Source: Physcia stellaris
Taxonomy: Eukaryota; Ascomycota; Lecanoromycetes; Caliciales; Physciaceae
DNA length: 64,000 nucleotides
Direction: 5' to 3'
Assembly (NCBI GenBank): GCA_018902385.1
Contig: JABSSW010000031.1
Span: 62,001-126,000, forward strand
In this document: piece after piece, positions 37,601 through 49,755 of the stretch
Layout: every line of letters begins with the position of its first letter
Position numbering within the stretch: the stretch's first letter is position 1
Translations under genes and position numbers: made by a program
The notes under the pieces: model-generated
Told to the model about the DNA's origin: nothing
What the model saw: the letters and a program-made list of their open reading frames with translations, nothing else
Database searches by the model: none

Positions 37601-39596
37601 AAAATGATTTTTTTAAACGTTATATTTTCGATGAATGATTTTCGCATGAATTCAAAAAAATACAAATCATTATTGATTGAACACGTTTTATCAATTTCAA
37701 AAAATACAAATTTTCGTGAATTTCGTCAATTTCTATCGACGTTTCATTCGTGATTTTTCGAAAAAAATCAAAATTTTCATTCGAATGATCAAGAAACTCG
37801 CAAAATTCGAATGAATTACGAAAGCAAAAAAAATTTTCAATTTATTTAAAAAAACGATAATCGAAATTTTAATATTTCGTCATTACGATAAAATCAAACA
37901 AATCATTTTGAAAATCGATTTTTCAAATTACGTTAATGCGAAAATATTATCGCAATACGATGACGAAAAAATTTTACATTTCGTTGTTTTTTACAATCGA
38001 AACATGATTTCAATCGAATGCAATTACGAAATTTATGACAAAAAATTATTGATCATTATTCATTGTTTAAAACATTGACGTTCAAAATTCGAAAATATTA
38101 ACGAATCGATCAAGATTTTTATCGATCACAAAAATTTGAAAATTTTCATGATTTCGAAAAAACTAATTTTTCGTCAAATTCGTTGAACAAAAATTTTATC
38201 GAAATTCAATATCGTTATTCAGTTTCAATCAGAAATTCAAAACGTTAAAACAAACGTTTTGATTCGCATGTCGAATTCACGATTTAAAAATGATAACGAC
38301 GAACGATATCAATATAAAAAACAAATATTGTTCATTTTCGAACGATTCGAAATTCATGTTGTCGAATTTGACGAATCAATTTACGAACGAATTTTCGTCG
38401 TCAACAAAACAAACGACGATTGCAAAACATATCGTGAAACGTTTAATCAAAATTTCATTTTCGTGAATGAAATCAATTTACGCGATTATCAAAAAAAACG
38501 ATATTTTATATTACAAAAATCGATTATGAATATTCGTCGATGTTTTTTTGCTCGTTGATTTTTTCAAAAAAATTCATGAATTTTCAACGTCGAATCATTC
38601 TGAATTTAATCGCATGAAAATTTTTTTACGTCGTGATTATTATTGATTTAACATGCGCAAAACAATTCGTCGATACGTACGTAATTGTTATAAACGTCAA
38701 CGAATCAAAATTTTTCGAAATCGTAAAAACGATTTATTCATTTTTTTGATTATATTTTTGCAACGTTGAACGAATATATCAATTGATTTCATCACGAAAT
38801 TGTTTGACGTTCACGATCATAATGTCATTTGCACGATAATCGACAAATTCAAAAAAAAACGTCATTATGCATTTTGTACAACGAAAAACGAAAACACAAA
38901 TGTTGAAATCACAACAAAAATATTCATTTAATACGTGTTTCGTATTCATGATTTGTTTTCGTTCATAACATTTGATCGAAATTTTCAATTCGTGTTTTTT
39001 GTATAACAAATTTTTTGCAAAATTTTCGACATTAAATGTAAATTTTTCACGATTTTTCATTCAGAAACTGATAATCAAATCGAGAAAATCAATCAAAATA
39101 TCGAAAAACAATTAAGACAATATTGCAATTACATGCAAAACGATTGAAACGTTTGATTATTTATAATCGAATTTGCAAACAACAACGCGATTTTTGCATT
39201 CATTGAATTGTCATCGTTTTTCGTCAACAAAAATTTTCATTTTCGTATAAGATTTTCATCGAATTTTACTTCGTATGTTATTACAAAAAACGATTTTTGC
39301 TCGTCAAAACGAAAAACATCACGAACACAATACAAAACATTTTTGATTATGTACAAATTCACGTCGAAATAATTCAAAAACGCATGACAACACAAATCAA
39401 CAAACATCGCAAAATCGTGAAATACGTCGAAAAAAATTACGTTTTTTTGAATCGACGAAACATCAAAATCGTTAAATCGTTCGACAAGTTTGATGACAAA
39501 AAACTAAATTCGTACAAAATGTTGAAACGTATAAACAATTTTTATCAATTTGAATTGTTTGAAACAATACGAATTTATGATGTGTTTCATTGTTGA
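34620..39596 (+). pseudogene. Second Ty3/gypsy gag-pol remnant
   Basis: The longest open piece (36,723-37,400, 225 codons) is the N-terminal half of a reverse transcriptase and still shows the family's fingers/palm landmarks (QLRLCVNYRRFN, KYLIKLNIISIFNKFRMN). The protease region around AIDYAFIDKKIAQFVC keeps the order of residues expected after the active site. Frames then break repeatedly. No part could be translated into a working polyprotein. Confidence 0.82.
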
Positions 39597-40308
39597 CTTT
39601 TATGCAAAAATTTTTGTAATTTTTTCGAAAATCAAATTAACGAATTTTTCGATTTTGTCATAATCAACGAGAATTTCGATTGAAAAATAAACGATATTTT
39701 AAAATTTCGATATCATTACGATCGATTTCAATATCGCGTCAATTGATCAAATTGATTGCATGATCGAATTTGATATTACGTTGACAACGATAAATTCGAT
39801 AATATTCGTGACGTGATAAATGATTATCATCGAAATCATTTCATCGTCGCAAATTCAAAATCATTCAAAATTACATTTTTCGTTTTTCAAATCGATGATC
39901 AAAATTCATTTACGAATCGTCGTCGTTTTCGAAAAAAAATCGTCGTTTTGACATTCATTGAAATTACGTTCGATTAAAATTTGAAAATTTCAATTGAATT
40001 TGAATTCATTTTGATTTCATTCATTCGTTTCAAATTTTTTTTTTTAATTTCAAATTTCATTATTATCGTTTCGACGTTGTTTACAGTCAAAATTTACGTC
40101 GCATAAAGAATTGAATCGTGTCAAAAATATTTTCAGAAATTGTTGTTCGATTTTATTAAATTGTGAATTGATGCAACATACTGAAAAAATCAAAAAATAA
40201 TGATCGTGAAAATTTCGAATTTTGAATTCGTTCAAAACAATCGACAACGTTTTAATTTCGAATCAATGACGAATCGTCGAAACGACGTTCGCGAAGAAAA
40301 AAAAATAA

Positions 40309-40541
40309 TGTTACGAATATGTTTGACAAATAAATTTGACAAATAAATAATTGATATGATATGATCGATCATACGTCGAACAACGAATTATGTTTTAATT
40401 TTACGTCGAAATTAATGTGATTTGAAATTTGACGTCGCACATTGTTTGCAATTTCAACATTTTGTATTTATTTGTTTTTGCAAATTTATTGTTTTCGTTT
40501 AGTTAATCAATAATACGTTTATTCAAACACGATTCATGATA
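40309..40541 (+). repeat. Second Ty3 element, right LTR (233 bp)
   Basis: Matches 33929-34161. It is followed directly by the TSD copy ATCGT. Confidence 0.92.
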
Positions 40542-40993
40542 ATCGTCGTAATTTTTGTTTCAAAAATTTTGTTGATGAACGTAATTGTGTTTTTGTTAAA
40601 TGTGCGTGCGAATGAATTTACGAAATTTTGATAATTCGATTGTAATAATTGATTCAATTGATAAAATTGATTAAATTGTATTTTGATGATCGTCGAAATT
40701 ATCGAAATTATGTTTTTCAACAATTGATTTTGCAAAATTCGAATTCAAATCGTTCGAATTTGCAATATTTGCAATCGTACATTGATTATTTAAAAAATTT
40801 TGATTTGTTTGATCAATCAAAAAATTGAAATCAAAAATATTGTAATTTTCATTTTTTTTTTCGATTTTAAATTTGATATATTCGTCAAATATGACATGAA
40901 CGATTTTAATAATTTGACGATTAATAGATTTTCATATGCGATATTGATTCGAAATTTCGTAATCGAATAAATATTTTTTGATTTCATGTTCGT

Positions 40994-43900
40994 TATTGAA
41001 AAAATCATGAATGATTATCATTTTATTGTTTTGAATTTCGTTATTTTGTAACATACATGCAGAATGAAAACACAAAAAATATGCAATTGTCAAAACATTA
41101 ATTTCAACAAAAACGTATTAATTTTGTTTTCGTCAAATTATATTAATTGAATTTTGATTGCAACACATTTGCGAAAATTGTATTTTCAACATTTTTTCAC
41201 AACAATCGTTTGTGTTTTTTGCTTTGTATTTTAACGAATTCAGTTTGAAATTTTCGTGCAAACTTTTTCAACGATATGATTTTTTCAACGATGCGCATTT
41301 TATAGTTTTTCATGCAAATTTTTTCAAAACGAATTTTTTTAACGATGTATTGTTTAAAATTTTCGAACAAACTTTTCAATGACGTAAATTTTGTAAAATT
41401 AAATTATATATCGATGCGAAGATTGCAAAAACGAACGAATCGAAATTCGATATTTTATTGATTTCAAATGTAACGTAAAATCGAATTGTAAAACGTGCGA
41501 TCGAACAATTGAAAACGTTTTGAATTTTTTCACGAAATAAAACATCGATGTGAAATTTGATATCTAAAATTGACTAAAAGATATATCATGAAACAAATAT
41601 CAATTGTTTGAATTTTGCGATGTTGAACGAAAATGCAAATCATATCATGAAATATCATTGTGAATTTCAAAATTTTCAGAAATTTTATGCGACATCAATG
41701 AATCGATGTCTGTGCAATTTGACTGTAAAAAATTCATAAAATATGTCGACGAGATGCGCAAAACTGAAAATGATCGAAAAATCGATATGAAAAACATATA
41801 TCGATGCAAAAAAATGCAAATTCGAACTTTTCTGATTTGATTAAAATTTGTCAAAAAATCAAATCGATTAATATGCGAAAAAATCAGATATTTTCAGTTT
41901 TTTTTGATCGAGTTTTTGTTTTTCTTGATCGAATTTCTGTTTTGCAAAATCGAAATGTAATGATTGCATAATACGTTTTTCCGAAACGATATTATTTGAC
42001 ATCAAATTTTTGTTGTAACAAATTTAATACGTTTTTTCGAAACGATATTGATGTGAATTTTAACTGTATAATACGTTTTCTCGAAACGATATTATTCGAA
42101 TGAACATTTTGATCAATACATTTTTTCGAAATTGTATTGTCTAATAGATTGCTTTTTTTTTTCTAACAATTGTACAGTAAATCAATACGTTTTTTCGAAA
42201 TTGTATTGTCATCATTGTATTTTTCTTTTTCTCGTATTTATCGAGCGATTAAACTTCAAAAATAATAGAAAAATAAACGATAAATTAGTCGTGTTAAATC
42301 AAGACGAAATCACAAAGATAATTTTTTATCGATTCGTGAAACAATAAACAAATAAACAAAGCATACAACAATTTGTAAAGTTTTTTCGAGTCGAAATAGA
42401 ACGAGAAAAACGAAACATCGAATTCATTAAAACAATAACAATTTTTATTTTTTCAAATCGATCAACGATTAATAAAAAGAAATGAATGAATAAACAAACA
42501 AACAAACAACATGTTTTAACTTTTTCAGAATAATGACTTTATCAAAAAGAAATCAATATTTTTTCAAAGCAAAACGAAAAGAAACGAAACGTCAATAACG
42601 CATTTTTCTGAATATTTCATTGTTTTCAATTTTTGAAACATTTCGCATGATTCAATCAATAAATCAATGAATGACGAAACGTTTTTGACAATGTTTGCAA
42701 ACAAAAAACGAACGAGAAATTTTTGAAAAAGAAAAACGCATCGAAACAAATCGAAAAATAAAACGAAACAAGAAAAATGACGTGCGAATCGATTGTTGAA
42801 TCGAATCATGCGCTAATATAAATGTTTCGATTTTGAACAATTTGAAAACAAATAAAATTATTACATTAAAATATGACGTAATGCGCGTCTGTATGAAATC
42901 AGAAATTTCAAAATTGTTTTTGTCAAAAATCTTTGAAAATAACGAGCGCATTTGATGTCGTTGCAAATCAAATAAATTCGATTTTTCAACGAACATGTGA
43001 TACAAATCGTTCACGATGAAATAAAATCTCGATGTAAAAGTTCGAAACGAAATAAACGAACAAACAAAATTTGCATTCTTCAACGATTTGCATATCAATT
43101 TGAATGTCGTAATCGAAAAACGAAAAAATTTCGATGCAATGATTGAACGTGATGTTATTTCTGTTCAAAATATCGATTTCTTTGATGTTTCAATCGACGA
43201 AAATTTTGATGAAAATTTTGAAAAAAATGTAATTAATGATTCGATTATTAATTTCGATAACGTAAAAAATGAAAAAATTATCGATTGAAATGACGAAAAA
43301 AATGACGAAATGATCAATTGAAAAAACGTAAAAAATGAAACAACGAATTCAACAAATTGTTGAACAAATTGTTTCGACTTTTTCGCATGTCGATTGCGAA
43401 TATGTTCGTGAAATTTGATGTTGTTGTCAAATTTGATCGTTTGCATAATTTACAAATATATTTTTCAGTTCGTTTCTTGATCAAACGAGTTTTTTTTTTG
43501 AATTTTGTCAATTGTTTCATTTTTTCTTTGAGTTTGTTTTTGATTTTCGATTCGTGTTTTCGCATTAAATAATTTTTTTGCGTTTTTTTTGCTTGAACGA
43601 ATCAAGCGCATTTTTGATTGATTTGATTCTGTTGATGTTGTTCGTACAAACATCGAAAATTTTGCGTTATTGATTCATTCGCGAATATGTCATTGACTGA
43701 AATGCAAATGCATAGAAAAAAAAATCAAGAAAAAAAAGCGAACGACGATTCGAAAATGAAAAATGCATTTTCTGAATGTTTGCATACGATTTTTGATGCA
43801 CGATTCGAGAAAAACAAATGCGTTGTAAATGATGAAGTCGTCATTTTGATTGAATGATAAAATTCGCGTAAATATTTCGATATCGTAAAATATTCGCGAA

Positions 43901-44410
43901 AAATGTGTAAAAAAATCGAAAACGTAAAATAATCGTAAAAAAATTCGATAAATAAATAAATAAATGTTATCGATGTAATTGAAAACGTATTGAATGTATT
44001 GATCGTGTGTATCAAGATATTGAGTATTGCGATATGCAATTGAATCGATTTCGAATTTGACAAAACTGAATATTTTCAATGAAATTGATTATTGTTGAAA
44101 TATTGCAAAATTTGTTGTATTGTTTGACGATTAATTATTATTGCGTTTCGTTTTTTGACATGTTGTAATTGATATTAAATATAACGAAAACTGTTAATTC
44201 GAACTTATAATTTATTGAAAAAATCATGAGTAATTATCATTTTATTGTTTTGAATTTCGTTATTTTGTAACATACATGCAAAATGAAAATACAAAAAATG
44301 TGCGAATGTCAAAACATTAATTTTAACAAAAACGCATTAGTTTTGTTTTCGTCAAGTTATATCAATTGAATTTTGATTGCAACACATTTGCGAAAATTGT
44401 ATTTTCAACA
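40994..44410 (-). mobile_element. Short LTR element with zinc-finger ORF remnant (TSD TTCGT)
   Basis: LTRs of 198 bp at 40994-41191 and 44213-44410, TSD TTCGT at 40989-40993 and 44411-44415. They begin TATTGAAAA and end TTTTCAACA. The inverted-repeat partner of that end predicts TGTTGAAAA, so the first TG has mutated to TA in both LTRs. The 3-kb interior lacks recognisable gag-pol. On the minus strand it shows CxxC and H...H halves of zinc fingers (YICKLC at about 43,460; FHEHIRNRH at about 43,400), a NNITFNHCIEIFSFF motif (43,160), YFIVNDLYHMFVEKSN (about 43,000), QTRITSYF (about 42,890) and CKHCQKRF (about 42,690). The order agrees with the other two short elements. Confidence 0.85.
41960..42214. 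repeat. Five short hairpin-like repeats
   Basis: Copies of AATACGTTTTTTCGAAACGATATT, allowing a few changes, begin at about 41,969, 42,026, 42,073, 42,116 and 42,185. Each has arms AATACG/CGATATT (or AATAC/GTATT) around a TTTTTCGAAA core, so each could fold back. Spacing is irregular (43-69 bp). They lie inside the short LTR element between its left LTR and the coding remnants. Confidence 0.65.
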
Positions 44411-44415
44411 TTCGT

Positions 44416-46972
44416 CAAATTTTTTGATATGTTTCATTTTTGCGAAACACAACGTTTCGAACGAATGTAAATTGAATAAATCAAATTTTCGATCATTTCA
44501 AATTTCATGCGATATCATATTGTTGAAAAAAATAAAATTAATGTTTTTCAAATAAATCATCGTGTGAACGATTTTTTCTCAAAACGTTTTGAATAATTTC
44601 GAATCGTACAAAATGAAACGTATTTTATTGAAAATAATACGAAACGTTCGTTCAAACATTTCATTCTGATGTGAATTATTCGAAACAATGAATTTTCATT
44701 GAATTTCGTGTTCGATTATGAATTTTTCGATTTTTTTGTTGATATTTTCTTTGACGTTGTTCATGCGAAAAAATTCGATTGTTAATTTTTGAACTTTAAT
44801 CATATGAATAAAATTTTTGAAAACGATGACGAAATCGAATTTATTTTTGATCAAATACAATCAAATGTAATCAATGTAATCGTTCGCGAATACAATTGCG
44901 TAACGTTTATCGCGAAAAATTTGAACAATATGATTTTTTTCAATCAAATTCGTATGAAATCTTTGTTTTTTTCGTGTAACACGTCTAATTGAATTCGTTT
45001 TTACTATTTTGTGATTTGATGTTCGATGCATTTTGTTCACAATATATGATTCGCATTTATCGTGTTGAAAATCGATTTTTTTAAGTTTGAAATATTCGAA
45101 ATCGTCGATAAAATTCATTGTTGCAAACTTTTTGACATCGCGAAAATTGAAATGTTCAAATCGACGATGTCAATAATTTCAAAAAATAAAAGTTTTCGCA
45201 AATCGTGTTCGAATGACAAATTTTCACATATCGAAAATATATGAATTAGTTTTTTTTTTGACGTGTATCGATCATGAAAATTTTATCGTCATTTTCGTCA
45301 ATGATTTTGAAACGATTTTGTTTAACAACGATTTCGCATGATTTCTTTTCGAATATATCAATTGATATGAAATTGAATTTAAAATCAAAAACGTATTCAA
45401 CGTCGATAATGATATTGCAAATTCGTTTGTCGTCAATATTGAATTCAAATATAATGAATTCGATTTTTTTGATCGTCAACAATGCGTTATCAGTAATTTC
45501 AACGATTTTGATCGTTGCAAGAAATTTCAACTCGTGAAACAATTTTTTGTTATAACACAAATGAGTGTTCGTTTTGCTGTCAAAAAAAAATTCGAATTTT
45601 TGAATAAAATTGTTGATTTTGCAATGCGTATTGCACAATTGATTTGAAAAATGAAATTGTTAAATCGAATACGTTTAATTTTGCTCATCGCAAAATTACG
45701 AAATAACGTAATCGAAAACGTATTATTTTCGAAATCTGAAAAGATTGAATTTTCGATTGAAAAATTTGATTTGAATGCAAAAACGATAAAATTGTCAAAT
45801 TTGACTCGTTTGATTTTATCATTTTTTTTAATTTTGTCGATTTTGTTGATTGATACGAAATTGATTTTGTTTGATCAATTCACGATCAAATGCATTTTGA
45901 TTTCGTAAAATTTTCAATCAGAAATGCGTTAAAGTTTGTTATGATAAAAACAATGTGATTTGTTATGAATAAAAAATTTACACATTTCGCATGAATCAAT
46001 ATCACGATTTTTTTTGCTTTTGTTTTTATTTTTATTTTTATCGTTTTTCGAGAATTTGATTGATTTGTTTCGATTGTTTTTGATCGTTCGAACTGAATTT
46101 CGATTTTTTTTCATATAAATATTTCGTTTGTTTTGATCGATCAACGTTTTGATTATTTCGTCGATAATCAATATCGTTTCACGTAATTTGATTTAAAATA
46201 AAACATATACGAATTCAAATTTTTAATTAAATTCATACGAAAACGATTGTTCATGAATCAAACAAAAAAAAATTCGTCGATCGCATTAATTTCATTTTTT
46301 TATTTTTTCAAATGTTTTGTTCAATCGTCAACATTTTTGAAATCGACAAACGATTTGTTACAAATTTTTTTTACAACGAAATCGATAATGATCAAATCGA
46401 TCGTTTCGTAAAAATTTTTAAATTTCAAAAAAATTTTCGTGTCGTTTTTCATGTTTTTAACGTGTGAACGAAATTTTTGTTCAAACGAAATATGCATTGT
46501 TGTACAAATTTTGCTGTGAACAATGATTCATTTTTTGTGATTTTTTTTGAATTGTTTGTATTTTGCATCGTAAATAATTTGTTCAATTTTGATTATAACA
46601 CGTTCGATATCGTTTTTTTTGCGTAAATTTGATTTGACAAATAAAAATGATTTTTTTCTATTTCAAAAATGTAAAATCAAAATTGAAAAAATATAAAACA
46701 AAATTTCAATTTCTCGATTCACAAAGTGAAATTCTCGATTTTTTTCAGTTTCGTAATTTTGTATATTGCAAAATCTTTTTCATGATGTTGTAAAAAAATT
46801 TTTGAATGAATTGATAAATTAAAAAATGTTTTGTTGTTGAGTTTGTGTGATTGCGTTGTTGAAATTTTTCGATTGCATTTTATTAAAACAATATGTGTAA
46901 AATCGATGATTTGTTCAATAAATCGTGATTTACAAATTATTAAAAACGAAAACACGATTCGAATTCATAATT
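44416..46972 (-). pseudogene. Copia gag/protease/integrase remnant
   Basis: This is the 5' half of the outer copia element, read on the minus strand from its right LTR. Near 46,000 there is a perfect CCHC knuckle, C-x2-C-x4-H-x4-C (CEMCKFFIHNKSHC). At 45,638-45,246 the protease shows FFDSKTNTHLCYNKKLFHEL where an active enzyme has the DSG triad, so the motif is damaged. At 45,118-44,861 an integrase piece reads KMHRTSNHK and KRYAIVFANDY. Frames are separated by stops. Confidence 0.82.
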
Positions 46973-47205
46973 TGTTGAAAAAGTTAAAACACATCGATTT
47001 AAACATTGAATTGATTAATTAATTAACAAATATTTAAATGAAAACATTGAATATTAATACATGCGACATATGCGATATATGCGATATGCGTTATTGATGA
47101 TTGAATTCTGAACAGATAATTGAATTCTGAACGATTTAATCATTTGAATTCTGAATATCACGTGACATGAATTTTGACAGATTTGAAATATTGCACATTT
47201 CAACA
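46973..47205 (-). repeat. Copia LTR, right copy, uninterrupted (233 bp)
   Basis: Begins TGTTGAAAAAG and ends TTTCAACA. It is the intact counterpart of 22336-22388 plus 29739-29918, and is followed by TSD TCAAT. Confidence 0.93.
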
Positions 47206-47581
47206 TCAATTGATATTTCGCATCTCAATATCGTAATTTCTTCGTCAAACATAGATATTTTATGTTTTTGAATGTAATCGAAAAGAAAAAAATGAAAAGT
47301 GAAAATATCATGAATATCATGATACTGTATTAGTCGAAACTTTTAGTTTTTTTTCGTTATTCGATTTCAAAATCATATTTATCGTTCAGTCACAACAACT
47401 GAATTGCTGTGATTTAAAAATGAAACTTTCGAAAAATCTTTGACACGTTTTTTTAGTTCGTGAGTCTGTTTTAGTTGTTCATTCGATTACATGAGTCGAA
47501 ATTCGAACAGATTAACGCACGTCAGAATTCATACTCTCATAAAATACTAAAAAACTAGAAATTTTACTTTGAATCAAGCAT

Positions 47582-47726
47582 TGTAAAACTAAATGATCAA
47601 TTAGAAATCGTCAAGAACTTAATCATTAATGCACGTTGCAATGACATTAAAAATCAAAAATTATGTAAATTAACATTTCATAAAATATCATGCAATCAAT
47701 GATTTACGATTTCATGCAATTTTACA
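47582..47726 (+). repeat. Chimeric element, left LTR, mutated (145 bp)
   Basis: Differs from its partner at 24 positions, of which 23 are C/G to T/A. Confidence 0.93.
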
Positions 47727-49755
47727 GTTATGAATTCGAATCACGTTTAATTGTTGCATTCAATACGTGATTTATTAAATTATCAATATTTTCAGCATTC
47801 GATTGTTTCGACAAATTAACACGAAAAATCAAAACATCGCGAAAACATTTTTGTGTTTACATTTTTTTACAATCAACAACAATCAAGAAATTTTTTTTAT
47901 TTATTTGCTCGTTCAGCACGATGACGAATACGAAACGAAAACTCAAATTGAATTTCTTTAAAAATTGAAACGCGTGATTTTCAATCGTAAAAACTAAAAT
48001 CATCGAATATTCGATTTGAAATCTTATCGATTCATTCAAAAATACTAAATCAACGAGCAAATTTGAATTTCTAGAATTCGATTTTGACGCACAACAAAAT
48101 GCGAATTTCATCGAAAAACATGCTCGATACAAAATAACGTCATCGAGATACAAAACGAAATTTCAAGATTGAAAGAAACAAAAACAATTCATGACGAGAA
48201 TAATCGATCACATTTATGATACAACAACGATTATAAATTTCAATTTTATTCAGTTCGTTGAAATTCATTCATAAAACGTTTTACGCGTTTTAAAAGCACG
48301 TTTTGCATCAATCGATTCAGCTAGAAACTTGAAATTGAAACAACAATACAATCGCATGATCAAGAATTCATTCAATCGTCAAAACATCGATGTTTAACTA
48401 AACGAATATCTGAAAATGTTGATTTTCGTTAAGCAAACGAAAATTGCTGAAATTATCGATAACAAACAAGCGTATCGTGATTTTTTATACGCAATCGACA
48501 AAATCGCATTTATTTTCGTTGAAATACAATTATTTCAATTAGACATCGTAACGAATCACGAAACACGATTTCTCGTTTTCATCGAAATTTTTCGTCAACA
48601 CATACGCATGAAAAAAACTCGAAAAAAAAAAACGATATTCAATTCGACATTTGTTGTTGACGAAAAACGTCAAAAAAAAAACGAAAACAAAAACGATAAC
48701 AAAAATACAAAAATCGTAAAATTTTTCGTCGTCATTCACGTCAACGTCGATGTCATAAAATCAAATTACTTTTTTCGATTTTCATGAATTTTGAATCATG
48801 ATTTCGACATTCACGTGATCAACAAAACGATGAAACAACGTTTTCAAAAAAACGAAATTGTACAGACGAATCGTCGATGATGTCAAACATGAAATCATTT
48901 TTTATTTTAACATATGATCGAATACGTTTCAACGTCAACATTTTCACAGACAAAAACACGATGAAATTACTGAACGTGTGTTACGTATTTGATTTCATGA
49001 TCAATATCGTTGTAAACAACATTTTTGAAAATAAAAACGTGCATTTCAATACAAAATATCGTCATTTATATCGAAAAAAAGTTCAACAAACTTTTTTTGT
49101 TCTCGTGTCGAAAATAAATGTACATTACGTTCTTGAAAATAATAAATCTAAATTTGAAAAAATGAACATTTTCGCAATCATCGTGCGAAAAGAAATTACT
49201 GTCGCTGAAAAAATGAAATTTATTAACAAAAATAAAATGTTTACATCAGCAGCAACATCAAAAAAGTCGATATTTTGAACAAAAATAATTTCACGATCAA
49301 TAGTTTTATCAAAATTTTTACGTTTTTCGATATTTTTATCAAAATTTATATCAAAAACGCTGAAAAACGTTTCGTTTATTTCTTTATTTATTTTATTTCA
49401 GAAGTTTGCTCAAATGCAATCAAAATTCATCAAGCAATTCTGTTTGATTGTGAATGATTTACATCGCATGTTTGTTGAAAAATCGAAATTATTAAATTTG
49501 CAACAACATCAAAATCATCGTTTTTTTTCGCATATTTTTGACATTCGTCAACGAAATCTCATACAAATTCGTATTATTTTTATTTTTCATCGAAAAAATT
49601 CGATCAATCAAAGTGCATAAATTACAAAAATTGCGAAAACGTCGAAAACGAATTTTTGCATCGATGCATGATTCGAACAAATGTTCGATTCGCATATTCA
49701 TAAATGCAATATCAAGAATAGAACGAAATATCAGATATTTTCTTCTAAAGAAGTG

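Larger units (their letters stand above)
33929..40541 (+). mobile_element. Second Ty3/gypsy retrotransposon in the stack (TSD ATCGT)
   Basis: LTRs of 233 bp at 33929-34161 and 40309-40541 start TGTTACGA and end GATTCATGATA. The TSD ATCGT is at 33924-33928 and 40542-40546. The outer end is TA rather than CA in both copies. Total length is 6,613 bp. The plus strand carries gag-like pieces (34,620-35,611, with a CxxC at DVCCFDC), protease region (35,873-36,184), reverse transcriptase (36,723-37,400: LCVNYRRFNHIT, then KYLIKLNIISIFN), RNase H and integrase traces (37,900-39,000) and a C-terminal piece (39,297-39,596). Its LTRs share no obvious similarity with those of the first Ty3 element beyond the initial TGTTACGA. 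It is inactive. Confidence 0.88.
22336..47205 (-). mobile_element. Ty1/copia LTR retrotransposon, outer element of a nested stack
   Basis: The two 233-bp LTRs begin TGTT and end TTTCAACA. The left copy is split by another element (22336-22388 plus 29739-29918); the right copy is 46973-47205. A 5-bp TSD, TCAAT, flanks the pair at 22331-22335 and 47206-47210. Removing four insertions with their duplicated targets leaves about 5.2 kb, normal for copia. Minus-strand order fits copia: CCHC knuckle (about 46,000), protease (45,640-45,250), integrase (45,120-44,860), reverse transcriptase with IYVDD (about 30,960) and RNase H with YHKIR (30,270-30,000). Every reading frame is broken by stops, so it is inactive. 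The nested insertions show it is the oldest layer. Confidence 0.9.
21290..49740. repeat. AT-rich, RIP-degraded transposon block
   Basis: Base composition changes abruptly from about half G+C to roughly a quarter. CC and GG are almost absent and CT/AG are rare, while CA, TG and CG stay common, with many A- and T-runs. All ORFs here are short and are fragments of retroelement proteins. The individual elements inside are listed separately. The parts at 21,290-22,330 and 47,211-47,577 are not assigned to any element; no coding trace was recognised in them. Confidence 0.9.

Noticed and set aside
21290-49740. The many ORFs of 60-225 codons as genes of unknown function
   Set aside because: They are fragments of retrotransposon proteins or antisense frames in AT-rich DNA, inside LTR-bounded elements.
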